Assembly (NCBI GenBank): GCA_963978905.1
Contig: OZ022261.1
Span: 21,449,686-21,513,685, forward strand
DNA: 64,000 nucleotides
Origin: Trichostrongylus colubriformis
Taxonomy: Eukaryota; Nematoda; Chromadorea; Rhabditida; Trichostrongylidae
Direction: 5' to 3'
In this document: piece after piece, positions 23,044 to 33,655 of the stretch
Position numbering within the stretch: the first letter of the stretch is position 1
Layout: each line of letters opens with the position of its first letter
Notes under the pieces: model-generated
The model's database searches: none
What the model was told of the DNA's origin: nothing
The model's input: only the letters and a program-made list of their open reading frames with translations
Program-made: the position numbers and the translations under genes

Positions 23044-23441
23044 GAAGGAATCGTCGGCGGAAAAATGAGTTTCCTGTTATCCATGAATCTATGCTCTATT
23101 TGCCTGATGTGAGCCGCATGCAAGATGTAGCACTACAAATGCTCGACCGTGTAGGCGGCGCCTCAGAGCAAGGGCCGTCCCTGTGTCCGCCGCGGTCGGA
23201 GACGCATTGCAGGGACAGAATATTACGTAAACAGCCCCACTCTCTGTTTCCAATCGCGGCGGACGACGGGACGGAGCTTCTACTCGGAGGGCCCACCCAC
23301 CCAGCCGAGAATTCGGGGAACTGTATCTCATCCGAATTCTCATTTTTTTGCGTGAAGCTTTACATGCGGCCGTCAACAGGCAACTACAACACAAATATAT
23401 GGGTCAGATAAAGATTCACTTTTTCCGTGAACGATTCCTTT
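23044..23441. mobile_element. Foldback MITE family A, copy 3
   Basis: Starts GAAGGAATCGTCGGCGG and ends GAACGATTCCTTT. The interior has the shared GCCGCATGCA and CCGCCGCGGTCGGAGACGC blocks and the ACATGCGGCC partner. It is more diverged than the other two copies. Confidence 0.8.
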
Positions 23442-24701
23442 GGAAAAGATGCACTTACTGCTACTGCAGTGGTTGGTACTCTCATGTGAGGAATTCTCGT
23501 GCCTCTGCTCCTTTTTAGGGATGCATGTTGACATGTCCTCAGCAATGTAAGGCCACCAAAAGATTTTATTCAAGCCACCAATTCAATGCACACTGTAGTA
23601 GCTTTTGTAGTGGTTGTTGCGACTGTTAGAATGGTTATATGAACAAGTGAGCAAGTTATGCAATCAGTAGCGTTCTGGTGGCTAGTCATGCTTTAAATGA
23701 GGTTTGCAAGACCATACTTGTAAACTTGTTACAAATTAATACGCGTTTGAACGGCGGTAAGTTAAGGACTCCAGAAGTGCAACGTGATATAGGACGGTTC
23801 ATCATTATACCGTAACTAGTTCCATTATATTATGTAGGAGATATCTGTCACCCAGGCATTTTTATCAATTTTTGTGAAGCTACGCACTGAGAAAATGCCG
23901 CTATCAAAACATTACAAATAACGTAAGATGGACGGGACTGGAAGACTCATTCTGCTGAGGTCAGAGGTAGGGGCCAGGGTCAAGCTTCCGTTGAGGAGTC
24001 CTCAACAGGAGGAGGGGGCGTATTTGGTCCTCTAGGAGGGGGGCGGAGGTCGTAATTGTTGAGGTAAGCAGTGATGAACAGAACTTCTCAGGCTGAGGGT
24101 CTAAAGTGTAAGGGAAAAATGATAAAACTGACTAGTTGGGTTTGAACCCAAACTAGATTAACTTAATCATCATGGAAACCTCGTGCATGGCACGATCCGC
24201 AACGAAACCGGTGAACGCCAATAGCCCTTTTGTTGGCCCGCTGACACCGAAACCACGTACAGAGACATCTCCGAAATTCACCGATTAACCGTGGAAAGCG
24301 ATATCTATAAACGGGTACCACCGTGAATGGACACTCCAGAAACAATGAGATGAAAACGAAAAATTAGATGATATGGACTTATTTCGTATCTCACTACGAT
24401 CGCAAGTACGTAATCTAGTGTTAGCGGCCACTATCCGGACCGGAGAAACGTTTGTATTCATTGAGAATGTGGATGAAATCCTCATGCATGGCGCATCCCA
24501 CAGAGAAGCTGACCGACGCTTCTCGCCTTCCCTTTAGGCCTCCGAGAGCGAAGGATGCATACTGGAAAAATTTCAGTAACAATGAATCGATTTTTGGGAA
24601 GATTCGTGGGAAGATCTCACAAATTCGACGAAAAAACGCTTTCCTCAACTGGATTTTCTGATAATCTCCATGTCCGTCTTTCTTGAAACCTGGGCATTTC
24701 T
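23442..24701. other. No gene recognised
   Basis: No exon or element recognised. The 10-bp sequence GGATTTTCTG at 24651-24660 recurs at 30141-30150, on the other side of the Penelope-like array. Confidence 0.4.
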
Positions 24702-24767
24702 CAAATTATGCTTGTGTTTGTCTTTGCTTCTGCCGTACAGGTTTGTTAAGGTGGAACGTTTATTATG

Positions 24768-24801
24768 CCTGACGTTTCGACGATTTCGTCGTTATCAAAG
24801 G
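24768..24801 (-). ncRNA. Hammerhead-like motif in the PLE family 1 3' region
   Basis: The minus strand reads TTGATAACGACG, AAAT, CGTCGAAACGTC: a 5-bp stem II with a short loop followed by GAAA and CGTC, the arrangement of a hammerhead core. The canonical CUGANGA box is UUGAUAA here, so catalysis is doubtful. PLEs are known to carry hammerhead ribozymes (Cervera and De la Pena). Confidence 0.45.
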
Positions 24802-25042
24802 CCTGAAAGCATTGGACGACTTATTGCTACTACTTATCCTGCACATATTTTACGACGATACAACTCAAGTCAAAGGAACCAATGAGGTCGAAATCCAGAC
24901 AATGAACTACTCACCCTGGTTCCACCAGCACCGAGCGCTTGTCTGTCTTCGGGGGCGCAACGGAGCAAATGAGACTACCCGGTCGCGCATTGCTACTGTG
25001 TTTGGATGAGATGCGTACGTGCAATGCGTTACATTCTCACTA

Positions 25043-26890
25043 TCAGAGCTCACATAGTGGAATGTAGGGCAGAAATTCATCAGTGATTGAGATGCATTCG
25101 TTCCTGTTGTTCATGCGTGGGCCGCGGCACCTTATCCAGAAAGCCTCAAGGGTTTTTCTAGCACCGATATCATTTTCGTAGGCCAGTATGGTACATTTAA
25201 TGGCAAAATCGCAACCAGCGTGATCTTCTTTTCTGTGCTTTCCAAGCGGTGCGACTAAACTTTCTCTTCTTTTACTAGCTAGATGTTCCTTGACGCGCAC
25301 GCTTAACAGCCTCCCAGTTTCTCCAATATACAATGCCTCACACGTTAAACATTGGAGCTGGTAAATTACTCCCCTCTGCGCACAGTCTCCTACTTTTCCA
25401 TACGGGCAGATCACACAGTTTTCCATGATGCAAGTTCGGTCATAGAGGCGGTTTCTGACCAGTTGATGTTTAATGTTACTTTTTGGTGTGTTTATCAATA
25501 CGACATCATTGGTCAGATCCGCTCTTCTAAGACATTGTTGTATGGCTGTACTGAAGTGATCTGAGATGAAAGGTAGTTGGAGATGTAATTTATCTTCATC
25601 TCTGTATGGAAAAGGCCTTGGTCTGCCTCGTCTATTGCTCTGCCATGCTGAATAGCCGTTGAGATTAGCTATTTGATTGGCTAATCTTCTGGACTCCACT
25701 CGCTCCTCGTTACCGGTGCATACTCCCACAGCAGTTCTGTACATATTGCGTAACACTGCCCTTTTGACTGCTCTAGGGTGCGCCGATAACGCATGAAGTA
25801 TTATATTCTTGGAGCTTCCTTTCCTATACCATTTCACATCATACGTGCCACCGGATACTCTTACCTGAGTGTTCAGGTAAGGTAACCAGCCTTCACGAGG
25901 GACTTCACGAGTCAGCTTGATGTACTGCGATTGGCTGTTGAGGATGTTGAACAACTCATCCATTTCTGACTGAGTTGATGTTATTACGCAGCAGTCATCA
26001 ATGTAACGGCAGTACATGATGGGTAAACGTGCTAGCACAGGGCGTTCAATTCTACTCATGAAACATATAGCAAGAACCGGTGCTAGACGTTGTCCCATAG
26101 CTAGGCCTCTTATTTGTGAAAAATATTTTCCGGACCATTTGAAAATGTTGCAATTGAGACAGGCTTTAATAAGAATCATTATCTGTGCTTTGCTCAACCC
26201 GAACGTCACCATGTTTTGTGCATGCTCATCAAGCATTTCTGAAACCGCTTGGAGAGCCTCATCGTTGCTAACGTTGGTGTAAAGCGCGGACACGTCAAAT
26301 GACTCCATAACACAGTCGTTTCTAAAAGTGCAGGAACGCAAACGGTCCAGAAATTGTCCCGTATTTGATAAATGTGATGGTATATGAGCGAGGAGTTGAC
26401 CGACAATTTTGTTGAGAAACCATGAGATGCGGTCGGTCGGTCCATTCACACAGCTTATTATCGGTCTGATCTTGTAAACATACGGCAGACGTGAACACAT
26501 GTCTTCGGCAGAGAGTTTGTGAGTTTTAATTAGGCTATAGAAGACTGGGCACGTAGGGTTTTCCAGTTTGAGTCTTTTGATAAAACCGTCGTCAAGTCTT
26601 GCTGATTTACCTATTTTGACCCACAATGTGTTCAACTTGTGAGTTTGTAATTGGAAGGCTTTTTCTGTTGCTTGGCGATAAACACTCGTGTCTGCTAGAT
26701 GAAGCTCTGTGATTTCCCTATCCAAAGATTGGGGTAGTACCACGAATTCTCCACCTTTGTCGCTAACCGAAAGGCGCAGTTCTCCGCGCGATATTCCTTC
26801 CCGTATTTCCCTTAACCCTTCCCACTGGTTCCTTGTCAGGTTAGTGTGCCTTTCGCGCTTAAATCTATGTAAGGCTTCAAGCACTCCCAA
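25043..26890 (-). CDS. Penelope-like reverse transcriptase with GIY-YIG endonuclease (copy 1)
   Basis: 615 residues, intact. N-terminal PLE region with DKGGEFVVLPQ (about 44-54). RT domain: KIRPIISCVNGP (140-151), the first catalytic Asp in FDVSALYTNV (198-207), GLAMGQRLAP (262-271), and YIDD (296-299), the catalytic box. A Cys cluster C-x5-C-x2-C-x8-C (487-503) precedes the GIY-YIG nuclease: VIY (508-510), YIG (521-523), Arg/His in LLSVRVKEH (528-536), Glu in KTLEAFWI (579-586). Such enzymes nick DNA and reverse-transcribe their RNA at the target. The first ATG is used, but the frame is open upstream, so the native protein was probably longer. Identical in translation to the copy at 27953-29800. 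Confidence 0.95.
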   Translation of the reverse strand: MGVLEALHRFKRERHTNLTRNQWEGLREIREGISRGELRLSVSDKGGEFVVLPQSLDREITELHLADTSVYRQATEKAFQLQTHKLNTLWVKIGKSARLDDGFIKRLKLENPTCPVFYSLIKTHKLSAEDMCSRLPYVYKIRPIISCVNGPTDRISWFLNKIVGQLLAHIPSHLSNTGQFLDRLRSCTFRNDCVMESFDVSALYTNVSNDEALQAVSEMLDEHAQNMVTFGLSKAQIMILIKACLNCNIFKWSGKYFSQIRGLAMGQRLAPVLAICFMSRIERPVLARLPIMYCRYIDDCCVITSTQSEMDELFNILNSQSQYIKLTREVPREGWLPYLNTQVRVSGGTYDVKWYRKGSSKNIILHALSAHPRAVKRAVLRNMYRTAVGVCTGNEERVESRRLANQIANLNGYSAWQSNRRGRPRPFPYRDEDKLHLQLPFISDHFSTAIQQCLRRADLTNDVVLINTPKSNIKHQLVRNRLYDRTCIMENCVICPYGKVGDCAQRGVIYQLQCLTCEALYIGETGRLLSVRVKEHLASKRRESLVAPLGKHRKEDHAGCDFAIKCTILAYENDIGARKTLEAFWIRCRGPRMNNRNECISITDEFLPYIPLCEL

Positions 26891-26997
26891 TGAGAGAATT
26901 CGGAATTTAACGTCAGCTTCGGAAATAGGTTCGGACTCCTTATAAAAGATTCGTGGGAAAGGAATGGGTGTTGGTATATTACGCAGTGCCCTTGCAG

Positions 26998-27240
26998 TGA
27001 AAGGGCACTGCGTAATATACCAACACCCATTCCTTTCCCACGAATCTTTTATAAGGAGTCCGAACCTATTTCCGAAGCTGACGTTAAATTCCGAATTCTC
27101 TCATTGGGAGTGCTTGAAGCCTTACATAGATTTAAGCGCGAAAGGCACACTAACCTGACAAGGAACCAGTGGGAAGGGTTAAGGGAAATACGGGAAGGAA
27201 TATCGCGCGGAGAACTGCGCCTTTCGGTTAGCGACAAAGA
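26998..27240 (+). mobile_element. Penelope-like element family 1, partial copy facing the gap
   Basis: Head-to-head partner of the left full copy, joined at the palindrome centre (AGTGCCCTT, GCAGTG, AAAGGGCACT near 26984-27008). It encodes codons 1-45 of the same frame from ATG 27104 and then runs into the run of Ns. Confidence 0.85.
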
Positions 27241-27440
27241 NNNNNNNNNNNNNNNNNNNNNNNNNNNNNNNNNNNNNNNNNNNNNNNNNNNNNNNNNNNN
27301 NNNNNNNNNNNNNNNNNNNNNNNNNNNNNNNNNNNNNNNNNNNNNNNNNNNNNNNNNNNNNNNNNNNNNNNNNNNNNNNNNNNNNNNNNNNNNNNNNNNN
27401 NNNNNNNNNNNNNNNNNNNNNNNNNNNNNNNNNNNNNNNN
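27241..27440. other. Assembly gap (200 N)
   Basis: Exactly 200 Ns, a conventional size. The flanks are a plus-strand partial copy running in and a minus-strand partial copy running out, so the true gap may hold the rest of both copies and be kilobases long. Confidence 0.95.
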
Positions 27441-27845
27441 TCAAGTCTTGCTGATTTACCTATTTTGACCCACAATGTGTTCAACTTGTGAGTTTGTAAT
27501 TGGAAGGCTTTTTCTGTTGCTTGGCGATAAACACTCGTGTCTGCTAGATGAAGCTCTGTGATTTCCCTATCCAAAGATTGGGGTAGTACCACGAATTCTC
27601 CACCTTTGTCGCTAACCGAAAGGCGCAGTTCTCCGCGCGATATTCCTTCCCGTATTTCCCTTAACCCTTCCCACTGGTTCCTTGTCAGGTTAGTGTGCCT
27701 TTCGCGCTTAAATCTATGTAAGGCTTCAAGCACTCCCAATGAGAGAATTCGGAATTTAACGTCAGCTTCGGAAATAGGTTCGGACTCCTTATAAAAGATT
27801 CGTGGGAAAGGAATGGGTGTTGGTATATTACGCAGTGCCCTTGCA
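27441..27845 (-). mobile_element. Penelope-like element family 1, partial copy leaving the gap
   Basis: Encodes codons 1-100 of the same frame (ATG at 27739, minus) and meets the right full copy head to head at 27846. It resumes from the gap at codon 100 (SARL), not at codon 45 where the other partial copy stops. Confidence 0.85.
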
Positions 27846-27952
27846 GTGAAAGGGCACTGCGTAATATACCAACACCCATTCCTTTCCCACGAATCTTTTA
27901 TAAGGAGTCCGAACCTATTTCCGAAGCTGACGTTAAATTCCGAATTCTCTCA

Positions 27953-29800
27953 TTGGGAGTGCTTGAAGCCTTACATAGATTTAAGCGCGAAAGGCACACT
28001 AACCTGACAAGGAACCAGTGGGAAGGGTTAAGGGAAATACGGGAAGGAATATCGCGCGGAGAACTGCGCCTTTCGGTTAGCGACAAAGGTGGAGAATTCG
28101 TGGTACTACCCCAATCTTTGGATAGGGAAATAACAGAGCTTCATCTAGCAGACACGAGTGTTTATCGCCAAGCAACAGAAAAAGCCTTCCAATTACAAAC
28201 TCACAAGTTGAACACATTGTGGGTCAAAATAGGTAAATCAGCAAGACTTGACGACGGTTTTATCAAAAGACTCAAACTGGAAAACCCTACGTGCCCAGTC
28301 TTCTATAGCCTAATTAAAACTCACAAACTCTCTGCCGAAGACATGTGTTCACGTCTGCCGTATGTTTACAAGATCAGACCGATAATAAGCTGTGTGAATG
28401 GACCGACCGACCGCATCTCATGGTTTCTCAACAAAATTGTCGGTCAACTCCTCGCTCATATACCATCACATTTATCAAATACGGGACAATTTCTGGACCG
28501 TTTGCGTTCCTGCACTTTTAGAAACGACTGTGTTATGGAGTCATTTGACGTGTCCGCGCTTTACACCAACGTTAGCAACGATGAGGCTCTCCAAGCGGTT
28601 TCAGAAATGCTTGATGAGCATGCACAAAACATGGTGACGTTCGGGTTGAGCAAAGCACAGATAATGATTCTTATTAAAGCCTGTCTCAATTGCAACATTT
28701 TCAAATGGTCCGGAAAATATTTTTCACAAATAAGAGGCCTAGCTATGGGACAACGTCTAGCACCGGTTCTTGCTATATGTTTCATGAGTAGAATTGAACG
28801 CCCTGTGCTAGCACGTTTACCCATCATGTACTGCCGTTACATTGATGACTGCTGCGTAATAACATCAACTCAGTCAGAAATGGATGAGTTGTTCAACATC
28901 CTCAACAGCCAATCGCAGTACATCAAGCTGACTCGTGAAGTCCCTCGTGAAGGCTGGTTACCTTACCTGAACACTCAGGTAAGAGTATCCGGTGGCACGT
29001 ATGATGTGAAATGGTATAGGAAAGGAAGCTCCAAGAATATAATACTTCATGCGTTATCGGCGCACCCTAGAGCAGTCAAAAGGGCAGTGTTACGCAATAT
29101 GTACAGAACTGCTGTGGGAGTATGCACCGGTAACGAGGAGCGAGTGGAGTCCAGAAGATTAGCCAATCAAATAGCTAATCTCAACGGCTATTCAGCATGG
29201 CAGAGCAATAGACGAGGCAGACCAAGGCCTTTTCCATACAGAGATGAAGATAAATTACATCTCCAACTACCTTTCATCTCAGATCACTTCAGTACAGCCA
29301 TACAACAATGTCTTAGAAGAGCGGATCTGACCAATGATGTCGTATTGATAAACACACCAAAAAGTAACATTAAACATCAACTGGTCAGAAACCGCCTCTA
29401 TGACCGAACTTGCATCATGGAAAACTGTGTGATCTGCCCGTATGGAAAAGTAGGAGACTGTGCGCAGAGGGGAGTAATTTACCAGCTCCAATGTTTAACG
29501 TGTGAGGCATTGTATATTGGAGAAACTGGGAGGCTGTTAAGCGTGCGCGTCAAGGAACATCTAGCTAGTAAAAGAAGAGAAAGTTTAGTCGCACCGCTTG
29601 GAAAGCACAGAAAAGAAGATCACGCTGGTTGCGATTTTGCCATTAAATGTACCATACTGGCCTACGAAAATGATATCGGTGCTAGAAAAACCCTTGAGGC
29701 TTTCTGGATAAGGTGCCGCGGCCCACGCATGAACAACAGGAACGAATGCATCTCAATCACTGATGAATTTCTGCCCTACATTCCACTATGTGAGCTCTGA
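27953..29800 (+). CDS. Penelope-like reverse transcriptase with GIY-YIG endonuclease (copy 2)
   Basis: The translation is identical over all 615 residues to the minus-strand copy at 25043-26890, including YIDD (296-299), the Cys cluster (487-503) and the GIY-YIG residues. Two intact identical open frames imply either a very recent origin as one palindromic unit or sequence homogenisation. The head-to-head layout puts both 3' ends outwards. Confidence 0.95.
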   Translation: MGVLEALHRFKRERHTNLTRNQWEGLREIREGISRGELRLSVSDKGGEFVVLPQSLDREITELHLADTSVYRQATEKAFQLQTHKLNTLWVKIGKSARLDDGFIKRLKLENPTCPVFYSLIKTHKLSAEDMCSRLPYVYKIRPIISCVNGPTDRISWFLNKIVGQLLAHIPSHLSNTGQFLDRLRSCTFRNDCVMESFDVSALYTNVSNDEALQAVSEMLDEHAQNMVTFGLSKAQIMILIKACLNCNIFKWSGKYFSQIRGLAMGQRLAPVLAICFMSRIERPVLARLPIMYCRYIDDCCVITSTQSEMDELFNILNSQSQYIKLTREVPREGWLPYLNTQVRVSGGTYDVKWYRKGSSKNIILHALSAHPRAVKRAVLRNMYRTAVGVCTGNEERVESRRLANQIANLNGYSAWQSNRRGRPRPFPYRDEDKLHLQLPFISDHFSTAIQQCLRRADLTNDVVLINTPKSNIKHQLVRNRLYDRTCIMENCVICPYGKVGDCAQRGVIYQLQCLTCEALYIGETGRLLSVRVKEHLASKRRESLVAPLGKHRKEDHAGCDFAIKCTILAYENDIGARKTLEAFWIRCRGPRMNNRNECISITDEFLPYIPLCEL

Positions 29801-30041
29801 TAGTGAGAATGTAACGCATTGCACGTACGCATCTCATCCAAACACAGTAGCAATGCGCGACCGGGTAGTCTCATTTGCTCCGTTGCGCCCCCGAAGACAG
29901 ACAAGCGCTCGGTGCTGGTGGAACCAGGGTGAGTAGTTCATTGTCTGGATTTCGACCTCATTGGTTCCTTTGACTTGAGTTGTATCGTCGTAAAATATGT
30001 GCAGGATAAGTAGTAGCAATAAGTCGTCCAATGCTTTCAGG

Positions 30042-30075
30042 CCTTTGATAACGACGAAATCGTCGAAACGTCAGG
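30042..30075 (+). ncRNA. Hammerhead-like motif, right PLE copy
   Basis: Mirror copy of 24768-24801: UUGAUAA box, 5-bp stem II, then GAAA and CGTC. The canonical C and G of CUGANGA are replaced, so activity is uncertain. Confidence 0.45.
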
Positions 30076-31129
30076 CATAATAAACGTTCCACCTTAACAA
30101 ACCTGTACGGCAGAAGCAAAGACAAACACAAGCATAATTTGGATTTTCTGAATTTTTCTTGCTTCGTTTTGAAGATGTGGCTTAGTTCAGGCAGTCATTC
30201 GAAAGCGACAACCTAGCAGACCCAGCTTCACCAAAACGAACTCATATGGTTAAGTTTGAAGGAAGTTATGGCCATTTCCGTGAAACACTTCGAAATTTTC
30301 CTCATCTAATCCTCAACTGGAAACCCATATCGAGAACTACGCAACCATTGGGGAAAGGAAGCGGCCAATAGATAGGTCTGAGGGAGTTATTAGGAAAACG
30401 GTTTACAGATGTTTGAAAGATGGGCTCTAGGTAAAGTTTGAAGTATTCAAATGTGTCCAAATTTACAAGGGAAGGACCCGAGGTCGAAGTGGCCATTCGG
30501 AATGAGACACATATGGTCCGATGCATTTTCGGACGCTGATCTCGAATCTGCATTCCAAATTTGCAGAACGATTCTGTGAGAAGTGTTTTTGAGAGGCCGT
30601 TTTTCGACGAAAGTCGGCTCAAATACACCACAAACCAATGAATTGTCAGCAGTCGCTTGAAGGAGGGGTAAGTGTCTCGCTCAATAGGCTGAAGACTATA
30701 GTTCGGATCCCTTGGGAAGCCCACTTTTGCAGTTAGTTGAAGTTTTTCTGCTGACTACAGAAAACACTTCTACTTTGATATCACCTCATTCTGACGGTCC
30801 TCTTGGCATCAGGCATGTTCAAATGGCAAGCACTTTTCGCAAATATACTGTCTGATCCATAACTTTGAATGCATTGGTATTTTCCTTTTCATAACCCTTT
30901 TATGCCTGGGAAACATACTCAAATTTTGTCATGTACAGTGAGTGTTATACTCATTTTCTGTGTACCTCACTATTCCGGTCGATTTTGTTATGGAACAAAA
31001 CTACTGCACTTCGTTGGGTTCTTATTTTTCTTTCTTGTCAGGAGTTTGGTTTGGTCTTAGTGTTTTTTTACTCTTGTTTCCGTGATGGATGGCACTGGCT
31101 CGGTAGAAACCACAGAAGAAGTGGAGCCT

Positions 31130-31182
31130 GAAAAAAAAGGGGGGGGGGTCTTATTGGGACCCCCTTTTTTTTGGGGGGGGGT
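31130..31182. repeat. Homopolymer hairpin (A8G11 ... C5T8G9)
   Basis: A run of A then a long run of G, a short TCTTATTGGGA spacer, then C and T runs and another G run. The first A/G block can pair with the C/T block. Homopolymer length here is probably unreliable. Confidence 0.6.
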
Positions 31183-33591
31183 CGTATTTTTCGAAAATTT
31201 TCCTCAACTGCACGCTTGACCCTGGTAGGGGCCAATCAGGATCGCTATTGGTAGTAGATCGTTGGCGTGTTTCTGTACACTCCTGGCCTGCACAGGGTTA
31301 GAGCGTCTCCCTGCGCATTTCTACTAATGCCAAACCACCTCGACCCCTTTTTTAGATGAACATGAATGTTCCTTTGAAACATCAATGGACAACAGTTAGA
31401 TTCTTTCGGAGATGTCGCAATTTATCAAAAAAAGATATTATTAGAGATGTCATGTTCAATACAGGGCATAAGCCTAAAATCGGAAGGGTTTTTCATGTTT
31501 CATGCTCTGTAAAGAAAGCCATGGAAACTGCGAAGACGCACAGCCTTCTTGTGCATATCTTCCACATGTAATGCGAAAAACTTGGAATTGTTCAAGAGCA
31601 ATTGCAAGATTCATATAAGTACTTAGGCCTTTTAAAGCATCAAAACTTTACGGAATGATATGCCGACTCAATGAGGTCGCTGTAATGGGGTCCATTACGG
31701 CTGAACCGTTGTTTTGAGAGCGATCCTCTACCTTTCTAGGATCCCCATGGTTTTTTAAGTCGTTTTTGAAGACCTCTGCATCAGACGCAGTATTGTTGTG
31801 TACGTACATATTTACCCTATAGCATGTATATCTCTTTCCAGCATGTACATATTCCGGAATCGGATAGCTAATTATGCTTTTTCTATTCATTTCTGTACGG
31901 ATTATGCTAGGTTGTAGTAGGAGTATTTTTGCGGCATTTGTTCCAAGATTTTGTAGATGAAGAACAGTAGAAGAGATCTAGGAACATGATGGCAGAGGCC
32001 GTAGCAAGATGAGAACCACGATTAGCACATTCCAGATTTACAGTTTGTCTCATCTTTTCAATATACAAATTTACTTTTCTAATTTTTTTTGTATCGCAAG
32101 TATTAAGTGTATCAACATATGAATATTCGAGTTGGGGGTCAAAATTGCTTTCTAAAAATAAAGGGGGACACACGTGAAAAAGAAACAAAATGTGGATATC
32201 TCATAAAGGTTTTTTCTACGAGCCAATAGCGACTAGCTTCTTCTATGCCTAAGGAACAAGGCAAACAAAGGGTTTGAGGGAAATAGCCGTTTCAGAGCGT
32301 TCACCCTCCCCCCCCCCCCCTCCTCTACGAGGACCAAGTACGACTCTCCCTTTTTTGACGTCTACAATACCAGTAACGGTTGCCGGAGTATAGTTGCAAT
32401 GTGATTCATTGCCATGTACTCTTATCAGAAGCAAAAAATGTTTATCTCACATTTTCATCTCACACAAATGTTTTCACACCGATTCCTTGCGAAATACCTT
32501 CCGTTTCTCATCTGCTTATCGAGAAAGTAGACTCTAGCGCTTATCGCTGACTTCTCCAGGTACACCCCCCCCTCTCCCACGTCAAGGAATCCCCCACTCC
32601 TTGTATACGCTGCTAGGAACTCTATGACCACAGCAACAGGAGCAGACTCGAGCCAGGAGGCTGCAGTGTCTGAGAAGTCGACAGAGATGACTCCCTATGG
32701 GCCCTCTCTGTGACGTCCCAGATACAGCAGCCAGTGTAGTGATGTGAGGGTGCTTTCACAAGTCAAATGGCCATTTCATGGAATAGGGTGCAGAATATCG
32801 GGTGCAATCACGTACAAGTGAATTGAACCCTCTCCTCTGCACATATGAATGACCATGTGGGGAGGACTGCACAAATGTGAAGAGGAAATGAATCAGCAGA
32901 TGCACAGATGCCGACGCACTGCCTGATGGCTTCTTGGCTGCATTTATTTATACGCGTTAAATGTCAGAAGGGAGTTTTTTGCCAGCATGAGTCACGAATC
33001 GTGGAGGAGTAGAATGTTACAGATTCTTCAGATAGGAGGCATCATTTTTCTTCCGGTATAGTTTTCAATGGTAGTGGAGCTGCAGATGTCGACACAAGAG
33101 CTCTTACTCGTCTGAGAAGTAACCACGTGTGGTCAGAAGAGGTATGGATCGGACGGAATGTAGTAGCGAACTTAGAATGAACCCTAGCATTCAAGTCTGT
33201 ATTGAGTGTAAAAGTTATAAACTGGCTGGCACCAACCAGCCAATGGAATGCGCCAGGGATTTGGCTTTCTGAATGTGTATAATTGGCCTGCGGCCTAAAA
33301 AAATGACTAGCGTGTTAGCCATTTTGACGACAGTACTTTTGATTGTAAAAACCTATCTTCCTTTTTGCTCTGGAAGGGAAAGGGAAGCAAAGGAAGCTAT
33401 GCGATCTGTGAAAACACTGTGAGGAGCACCTCCTGCCGATTGTGGGATACGAAGATGGAGATGATGGGTATTGCATCGGGCAACACGCGGGCAATATGTG
33501 TATGTTGCCCGTGTTCCACTGTATATTTCCCACGTTCCATTGTTTTATTGTTACTAATTTTATGTGTGCCTTTTGTGTTATTCGTAAAATA

Positions 33592-33655
33592 TCAAATAAA
33601 TAAATAAATAATTAAATAATCAAACAAGTAAATAAATAGATAGATAAATAAACAT
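33592..33655. repeat. AAAT/GATA-type microsatellite
   Basis: Repeated AAAT units interrupted by AATC, AAGT and GATA units. Confidence 0.8.

Larger units (their letters stand above)
24702..26996 (-). mobile_element. Penelope-like element family 1, left full copy
   Basis: Left arm of a long palindrome; its mirror is 27847-30141, and paired positions sum to 54843. It holds the 615-codon frame at 25043-26890 and, downstream, a 3' region of about 340 bp with a hammerhead-like motif. The 5' end is cut at the head-to-head junction at 26997. The coding frame remains open upstream of its first ATG to this junction (...RNIPTPIPFPRIFYKESEP...), so the element is 5'-truncated, as PLE copies often are. 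Confidence 0.9.
27847..30141 (+). mobile_element. Penelope-like element family 1, right full copy
   Basis: Mirror image of 24702-26996. The mirrored sequence ends abruptly at CAAATTATG (24702) and its complement at 30141, where unique flanks begin. The outer flanks share GGATTTTCTG at 24651-24660 and 30141-30150, possibly a target duplication. Confidence 0.9.

Noticed and set aside
24125..24160. Hairpin TTGGGTTTGAACCCAAA as a tRNA T-arm
   Set aside because: No A box or cloverleaf around it; a simple inverted repeat.
26836..27030. 64-codon frames starting MGVGILRSAL found four times
   Set aside because: They are antisense or alternative-frame readings across the palindrome centres of the Penelope array.
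27441..27879. Partial Penelope frames as separate genes
   Set aside because: They are fragments of the same element adjoining the N run.
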